NCBI GenBank assembly: GCA_002450035.1
Contig: DJYF01000038.1
Span: 1-14,323 of the forward strand
Source of the DNA: Caryophanales bacterium UBA6985
GTDB taxonomy: Bacteria > Bacillota_I > Bacilli_A > RF39 > UBA660
DNA: 14,323 nt
Direction of reading: 5' to 3'
Shown here: one piece after another, positions 10,701 through 14,323 of the stretch
Numbering within the stretch: the first letter of the stretch is position 1
Layout: the number at the start of each line of letters is the position of its first letter
The notes under the pieces: model-generated
What the model was told of the DNA's origin: nothing
The model's input: only the letters and a program-made list of their open reading frames with translations
Database searches by the model: none
Made by a program: the position numbers and the translations under genes

Positions 10701-11809
10701 AAGCTAAACTTAATCTTCTCATGGATTTGTTTAATGTTACAAGTGATTTCTACTAGAAAGTTAAAGAGGACTCATTTAATTCTAATATACTCGCAAAAGT
10801 TATAAGTAATAGTAGTATGTTTATGCTTTATGGTGGTGGTGAACATTTACTTCATGCATAGACAATGCTTGCTATACTTGACAGAAAGAAAGTATTAGAT
10901 CCTAAAGGCAGAAAGGTAAGTTTATACGATGCTTTAGATGTTAAAGTTGTAGAAGGTAATGGCGAAATTATAGTAAAAGAAGGTTATAAGACTTTAGAAG
11001 GAGAAGAGATTGATTTAAAAGCAGAAAAGGGATTAATTGATAGAACTAGAAGGGAAATAAAGTACTGTAATGATTCTATGCATGGTGCATTTGGTGAAGA
11101 TGACAAAGGTATGATTCATAGATATTTTGTAGGTAGACTTATAATGAATTTCCGTCAATGGATGCCTGCTCATTATGAGCGAAGATTTGGAAGAAGACAC
11201 TATAATGCTACTTTACAAGAAGATAGAGAAGGTTTTTATACTTCTACTGCCAAATTTATATGGTAGTTAGCTAAAGATGCTAAAGATATGAAATTTCAAT
11301 GGGGTACAAGATGGAATAGTATGTCAGATATGGAAAGATTTAATTGTAAAAGATGTGCTTCTGAATGTCTTATACTTGGACTTGCTTATGCTCTTATAGT
11401 ACTTGCTGGAGACTATAAAGACCATAAAAATAATTGGGCAAGAAGAAATCTTATCTATCAACTGCGAAGAATTGAATTAGAAATTGGTGCTACTAACCCA
11501 TTGATTCTTCCTTCAAGTAAATTTTTTGGAGGAGATAATGAAAGTTATAATGGTAAGAGCTGGTCTTCTCCAGTACATAATACAATAACTCTTTTAAACA
11601 GTCCAATTGCTGCTACTAACACTCTTAATACTTTTGTTGATTTAGTTTCATTTGGAAAAATGACTGAATATTATGAAGATGGTAAATTTAAAGGTGAAAA
11701 TAAATATCTTCACACACTTGAAAAAGATTTACCTTTGTATGGTAAAATTAAACAATAGTTTATAGATTTTCAAGAAGAAAATGGTATGTTCCAATATATG
11801 GATAATTGA
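7766..11809 (+). CDS. Large crAss-like phage virion/ejection protein downstream of the polymerase; TAG read as sense
   Basis: This 1347-residue frame starts at ATG 7766 (MAGVCQIVPLVDGKPSKLYE) and ends at a TGA at 11807 followed at once by TAA. It crosses 25 in-frame TAG codons and no other stop; about 25 of its 56 glutamines would be TAG. The start lies 13 bases after the polymerase stop, in AT-rich sequence without a Shine-Dalgarno match, as is usual for Bacteroidales phages. The protein is largely charged and helical, with a lysine/glutamate-rich probable coiled coil around residues 370-450. Stretches resembling crAss-like large virion proteins include DPSKMSTDFSRGMLAMAS, a VLGAQANLLVGKIQ segment, YGGGEHLLHAQTML, and NFRQWMPAHYERRFG (about 1128-1142). 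A hydrophobic run CLILGLAYALIVLAG (1201-1215) could be a membrane segment. No enzymatic motif is evident. In this family the large proteins next to the polymerase are thought to be cargo or channel proteins ejected with DNA; that role is inferred from position and resemblance. Confidence 0.88.
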
Positions 11810-11833
11810 TAATACAAAAACAAAAAAAAAAAT

Positions 11834-11867
11834 AAAGGGGAGAAAGCATTTAGCCTTCTCCCCTTTT
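11834..11867. terminator. Bidirectional intrinsic terminator between convergent modules
   Basis: An 11-bp perfect stem pairs AAAGGGGAGAA (11834-11844) with TTCTCCCCTTT (11856-11866). Two more G-C pairs form inside it after one mismatch, around an ATTTA loop. On the plus strand it is followed by a short T run and lies 25 bases after the stop at 11807-11809. On the minus strand it is followed by a long T tract (the A-rich run at 11815-11833 read in reverse). It should stop late-gene transcripts and also catch minus-strand transcripts. Confidence 0.88.
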
Positions 11868-11901
11868 CTAATAAAAATATATAAACGTTATGAATCAAAC
11901 A

Positions 11902-11925
11902 GGAAGGAACCTTTTGGCTCCCTCC
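11902..11925 (-). terminator. Minus-strand hairpin just after the minus operon, probable terminator
   Basis: In the minus-strand transcript GGAGGGAGCC pairs with GGTTCCTTCC across an AAAA loop, giving a 10-bp stem with two G-U wobble pairs. It starts 10 bases after the last minus-strand stop and is followed by a moderately U-rich stretch. In the plus-strand transcript the two wobbles become A-C mismatches, so the structure favours the minus transcript. It would form a tandem terminator with the bidirectional hairpin further on. Confidence 0.6.
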
Positions 11926-11934
11926 CCTTAATTG

Positions 11935-12081
11935 TCATACTTTAAATTTACTAAGTATGTCTAAACACTCTTTTAACTCCTTTATAATACTTTTAGGCCA
12001 AGTGCAATCATAGTCAATGGCACAACCTTTTAAATTATTATGTGCTGACAATAATCTGCCCCTCAGTCTTAATATATTCAT
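11935..12081 (-). CDS. Small hypothetical protein, 48 aa, or the C-terminal part of a frameshifted gene
   Basis: The frame begins with MNILRLRGRLLSAHNN at 12081 and ends at TGA at 11935. The last 30 residues (GCAIDYDCTWPKSIIKELKE and on) look like a real folded tail with two cysteines, a tryptophan and an amphipathic helix, whereas the first ten are basic and less convincing. It overlaps the 42-aa frame upstream by 44 bases, unusually long for this operon. Removing one G from the GGGG run near 12058-12061 would join both frames into a single 76-residue protein. No family is recognised. It is the last gene of the operon, directly before the terminators. Confidence 0.55.
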   Translation of the reverse strand: MNILRLRGRLLSAHNNLKGCAIDYDCTWPKSIIKELKECLDILSKFKV

Positions 12082-12166
12082 CTTTTCGTTCTTTGTCATA
12101 TTTCTCTTTACTTTTTTGTTTTAATTCTTCAGCAATTATTTCATTGATGCTTTTATTCTTCTTCAT
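12038..12166 (-). CDS. Small hypothetical charged protein, 42 aa, possibly the N-terminal part of a frameshifted gene
   Basis: This frame starts at ATG 12166, inside the last codons of the preceding 132-aa gene (14-base overlap), and ends at TAA at 12038. It reads MKKNKSINEIIAEELKQKSK and continues as a lysine/glutamate-rich helix ending in KTEGQIIVST. The start overlap is of the kind seen elsewhere in this operon, which suggests translational coupling. The end is less certain: the neighbouring frame continues with sequence that looks like its natural continuation. No function is recognised. Confidence 0.5.
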   Translation of the reverse strand: MKKNKSINEIIAEELKQKSKEKYDKERKDEYIKTEGQIIVST

Positions 12167-12551
12167 CTACGAACATACTTTCTATATCGTCATCATAAAA
12201 ATTCAACTCTCTCATGTCATTTAAAATGCTTGTATATATAGCATCGTCAAACATTGCAGATAGTTCTTTATATTGTTCTTTATTTATAGGTAAACATACA
12301 GTATATCTTATAAGTCTAGCTATATCAACTACATAATAAGAATTTAACATCAAGTTATAATTTGAATTGTTGAAGGATACCGCTATAATACAATTATTGT
12401 TTATATTATCTTTAATTTTAAGTTGATATTCACTTTTTTTACCTGCAAGCTTATCATAATTATCACTTTTTGTAGCAAATTGTGGATATTTATTACACAA
12501 TCTTCTAACTATTTCTATTGCTTGTTCTGTACTTGGATTAAACTGTTTCAT
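12153..12551 (-). CDS. Hypothetical protein, 132 aa
   Basis: The frame starts with MKQFNPSTEQAIEIVRRLCN at 12551, two bases after the ThyX stop, and ends in a strongly acidic tail (FVDEEE) at a TAA at 12153. The N-terminal part is helical, the middle has alternating polar and hydrophobic strands (KIKDNINNNCIIAVSF, YNLMLNSYYVVDIARL), and the end is an acidic helix. There are no membrane segments and no recognised catalytic motif. Its tight spacing to thyX puts it in the same transcript. Its five glutamines are all CAA or CAG. I do not recognise the family. Confidence 0.8.
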   Translation of the reverse strand: MKQFNPSTEQAIEIVRRLCNKYPQFATKSDNYDKLAGKKSEYQLKIKDNINNNCIIAVSFNNSNYNLMLNSYYVVDIARLIRYTVCLPINKEQYKELSAMFDDAIYTSILNDMRELNFYDDDIESMFVDEEE

Positions 12552-12553
12552 AG

Positions 12554-13459
12554 TTATTTAATATTTAATTCAGTAATTTGATTCATTTGCATTTTAGCTA
12601 TATTTAGTTGATTATCAATCAACTCTGCTAATTCAACCATATCAGGATGCGGTTTACCAGTAGTACCTCTTAATCTAATATCTAAAAAGTTATGCCAATC
12701 ATCTTCAAATCCTGTCATAACTAATTCAGATTTAGTACATAAAGGTAATACTTCTCTTGCTTGTTGTGGAGTTAAAGGATTGTCTTTAAAACCTGTTTTA
12801 AACCTTCCATCAGGTTTTCTCTCATCCCATTTTCCTAGTAATGCAATGTATGTATCTTCAAGTGTTTGACAACATTGTGCAAATTCTATTTTCTGCAGTG
12901 CTATTGCATCTGAAAGCCATGATGGTTCTATAAAAGTTATTTCACTACCAAACTTGTCTTTACTGTAATTACAATACCTAGTACTCTCATTGGCAAAACT
13001 AAATACCCTATGTCTAAGTAATTCTCTTACAATACCTATAGATGTAGTTAACTTAAAAGTTAATCTTTTAGAATGATATTCAGTTGATTTACATAAGTAT
13101 TTTAAGTCATCTAACCAATTGTTTTCTACAAGTACCCTATAATTGCTACTTACATAAGTACATATTACATCATCTACACAATCATACCATGTAGCAACTT
13201 TAGAATAGGGGTTAATTGTATACTTATCTAGTGGATTTTCTACACCGTTGTGCAAAGCTATATAAAGATAAACAGTACCATGCTCTAGCATACTAAAATG
13301 CTTCATTTTTATAAGTTTATCCACAAAAGATTTACTATCTCCTGTAGATTTATTTTCCGATTTGTAGCATACCCTGGCGGCATTCTCTATCTGCTTATAT
13401 ATACCTTCAAGACCTTCTTCTTGTGGTATATATTCTACTGATTGATTAATTAGTTTCAT
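12554..13459 (-). CDS. thyX: Flavin-dependent thymidylate synthase ThyX
   Basis: A 301-residue protein that would make dTMP from dUMP using methylenetetrahydrofolate, FAD and NADPH, supplying thymine for AT-rich phage DNA. The defining ThyX motif RHR-X7-S is present as RHRVFSFANES (R149, H150, R151, S159), followed by TRY. Other family landmarks are an early ARVCYKSE (28-35), HFSMLEHG (54-61) and the C-terminal PQQAREVLP (231-239), where substrate-binding residues lie, with HNFLDIRL (256-263). Length is within or slightly above the usual 220-300 residues. The start at 13459 overlaps the stop of the preceding gene in an ATGA arrangement, indicating coupled translation, and the stop is TAA. All 11 glutamines use CAA or CAG, in contrast to the plus-strand late genes. 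ThyX genes are known from crAss-like and other phages. Confidence 0.96.
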   Translation of the reverse strand: MKLINQSVEYIPQEEGLEGIYKQIENAARVCYKSENKSTGDSKSFVDKLIKMKHFSMLEHGTVYLYIALHNGVENPLDKYTINPYSKVATWYDCVDDVICTYVSSNYRVLVENNWLDDLKYLCKSTEYHSKRLTFKLTTSIGIVRELLRHRVFSFANESTRYCNYSKDKFGSEITFIEPSWLSDAIALQKIEFAQCCQTLEDTYIALLGKWDERKPDGRFKTGFKDNPLTPQQAREVLPLCTKSELVMTGFEDDWHNFLDIRLRGTTGKPHPDMVELAELIDNQLNIAKMQMNQITELNIK

Positions 13460-13647
13460 ATTCTTTTATTAAATAGTTTCCAAGCAAACTTGTTAAACTC
13501 TTTATAAACTTTATCTCTATCGTTAGGATTGGGATATGGACCATTACAGCAAGTGGCTATTTGATAAATCTCATACAGTTTATCTCTCATATTTCTGATA
13601 TGAGTATTATCTCTCCACTTAGTTAACTCATCATTTGGAATTCTCAT
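13456..13647 (-). CDS. Hypothetical protein, 63 aa, upstream of thyX
   Basis: The frame starts at ATG 13647 (MRIPNDELTKWRDNTHIRNM) and stops with TGA at 13456, where its last bases form ATGA with the thyX start. It is a small basic protein with two likely helices separated by a CCNGPYPNPNDRD turn containing a cysteine pair and prolines. The start overlaps the preceding cysteine-rich gene by 17 bases. No family or function is recognised; the overlap with thyX shows only that they are co-transcribed. Confidence 0.75.
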   Translation of the reverse strand: MRIPNDELTKWRDNTHIRNMRDKLYEIYQIATCCNGPYPNPNDRDKVYKEFNKFAWKLFNKRI

Positions 13648-13750
13648 TTTCTTTATTTTTATGAATTGAACGACATAATCTTATTGAACTTACCATAGTT
13701 CCACAGTATTTAGCTACTGAGCAACCTTCACATTTGATTTCTTTACTCAT
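13631..13750 (-). CDS. Cysteine-rich mini-protein, 39 aa, possible zinc-binding knuckle
   Basis: The frame reads MSKEIKCEGCSVAKYC and onward, starting at 13750 in an ATGA overlap with the stop of the preceding gene and ending with TGA at 13631. Four cysteines (C7, C10, C16, C26) are spaced C-X2-C-X5-C-X9-C with H30 nearby, which fits a small metal-binding knuckle; other explanations, such as disulfides, are possible. The tail is lysine/asparagine-rich. The two tight overlaps and the patterned cysteines support a real gene. Partner and role are unknown. Confidence 0.7.
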   Translation of the reverse strand: MSKEIKCEGCSVAKYCGTMVSSIRLCRSIHKNKENENSK

Positions 13751-13920
13751 AGTTCTTTAATATTTTTAATTAATTTATAAAAGTCTGTCATTATAGCACG
13801 AACTTCTCTGCGCATTGGATTTCTCCTTTGTACTTCTTTAGCAAAAACTGCTCTACAATTTTCATATATTTTAAATAGAGTATCTACATTATTTTTTAAT
13901 TCATTAATAGTATTATCCAT
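13747..13920 (-). CDS. Small helical hypothetical protein, 57 aa
   Basis: The frame starts with MDNTINELKNNVDTLFKIYE at 13920, inside the end of the preceding gene (8-base overlap), and ends with TGA at 13747, overlapping the next start by ATGA. The sequence predicts two amphipathic helices with a basic middle (KEVQRRNPMRREVR), compatible with a small nucleic-acid or protein-binding factor, but nothing specific is recognised. Overlaps at both ends argue for a true gene in a translationally coupled operon. Confidence 0.72.
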   Translation of the reverse strand: MDNTINELKNNVDTLFKIYENCRAVFAKEVQRRNPMRREVRAIMTDFYKLIKNIKEL

Positions 13921-14311
13921 TATCTACTTCTTTTATATTTTGTTTACACCATTCACCAAAATCTTTAGCAATCTGTTCTAACTCATCAATACTTCTTTCA
14001 GGATATGATAGTGATAAATCTATTCTTTCATCACTACTTCTACCAAACATTATAACTGGTTCAAAAGATAACCAATTATCGTTGTGTAATCTGTCTCTAA
14101 ACTCCCATAAAGACCAAGGTCTAAATAATAACTGAGTTAATACTAACCTATCTCCATATTTATCCCTTGTTTCATCTATTACTTTATAATAGTAATAGAA
14201 TAGACCACTATAATTATGCTTATATAAGTCTTTCATTTTAAAGTTTCTTTTATAACCTCTCTTATAGAGTTCTTTACAGACTTTAAGAAATTCTTTTTGA
14301 TTCATCTTCAT
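13913..14311 (-). CDS. Hypothetical protein, about 132 aa, near the window edge; may extend upstream
   Basis: The frame starts at ATG 14311 (MKMNQKEFLKVCKELYKRGY), with an alternative ATG two codons later at 14305. The four codons upstream to the window edge are also open, so the true start could lie outside. The bases just upstream are purine-rich (AGAAAAAAGAAA). It ends with TAA at 13913. The N-terminal half is lysine- and tyrosine-rich (GLFYYYYKVIDE); the middle holds LLFRPWSLWEFRDRLHND; the C-terminus is an acidic helix. There is no signal peptide, membrane segment or known motif. It is the first visible gene of the minus-strand operon. Confidence 0.75.
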   Translation of the reverse strand: MKMNQKEFLKVCKELYKRGYKRNFKMKDLYKHNYSGLFYYYYKVIDETRDKYGDRLVLTQLLFRPWSLWEFRDRLHNDNWLSFEPVIMFGRSSDERIDLSLSYPERSIDELEQIAKDFGEWCKQNIKEVDNG

Positions 14312-14323
14312 TTTCTTTTTTCT

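Noticed and set aside
1..11809. A row of decayed pseudogene fragments or many small late genes separated by TAG
   Set aside because: Only TAG interrupts the frames; TAA, TGA and frameshifts are absent over about 3930 codons, and conserved motifs cross the TAG sites. Decay would produce mostly TAA in such AT-rich DNA.
11902..11925. The second hairpin as a plus-strand terminator
   Set aside because: Two A-C mismatches break the stem in the plus transcript and no T tract follows on that strand.
11810..11934. Possible tRNA, including an amber suppressor, in the intergenic region
   Set aside because: The 125 bases hold only two simple hairpins; there is no cloverleaf, T-loop or CUA anticodon arm.
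12042..12224. 60-aa plus-strand frame in the convergent region
   Set aside because: Hydrophobic antisense of the minus-strand operon; no motif and no start context.

Overview
The window looks like part of the genome of a crAss-like bacteriophage (Crassvirales) infecting a gut Bacteroidales host. The reasons are: very AT-rich DNA, no clear Shine-Dalgarno sites, two giant back-to-back late genes, a virion RNA polymerase with a DYDID active-site motif, and reassignment of TAG from stop to sense (most likely glutamine, genetic code 15). Read with the standard code the left 11.8 kb appears as a string of broken fragments; read with TAG as sense it resolves into two intact genes with about 55 internal TAG codons and no internal TAA or TGA.

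Layout. (1) Bases 1-7752, plus strand: a giant protein of at least 2583 residues. It starts in this window with an ADP-ribosyltransferase (ART) domain of the type found in phage polyvalent proteins and carries the crAss-like virion RNA polymerase core in its second half. The true start may lie upstream of the window. (2) Bases 7766-11809, plus strand: a second large protein of 1347 residues, mostly helical and resembling the large virion/ejection proteins that lie beside the polymerase in crAss-like phages. (3) Bases 11810-11934: a short convergent intergenic region with a bidirectional intrinsic terminator and a second hairpin that pairs properly only in the minus-strand transcript. (4) Bases 11935-14311, minus strand: a tightly packed, overlapping operon. 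In transcription order it holds an unknown 132-aa protein, a 57-aa helical protein, a 39-aa cysteine-rich protein, a 63-aa protein, the flavin-dependent thymidylate synthase ThyX, an unknown 132-aa protein, and two very small overlapping reading frames that may be one frameshifted gene.

How it fits together. The plus-strand genes are late virion genes whose products would be packaged and injected: the polymerase would transcribe phage genes at the start of infection, and the ART domain could modify host targets, by analogy with T4 Alt. The minus-strand genes look like nucleotide-metabolism and accessory genes. TAG recoding is confined to the plus-strand late genes; about 24 glutamines in the minus-strand operon use only CAA/CAG and all its genes stop with TAA or TGA. 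This supports TAG suppression acting as a switch for late genes. No suppressor tRNA, CRISPR array, insertion sequence, rRNA or tRNA was seen, and no stretch longer than about 125 bases lacks a gene.
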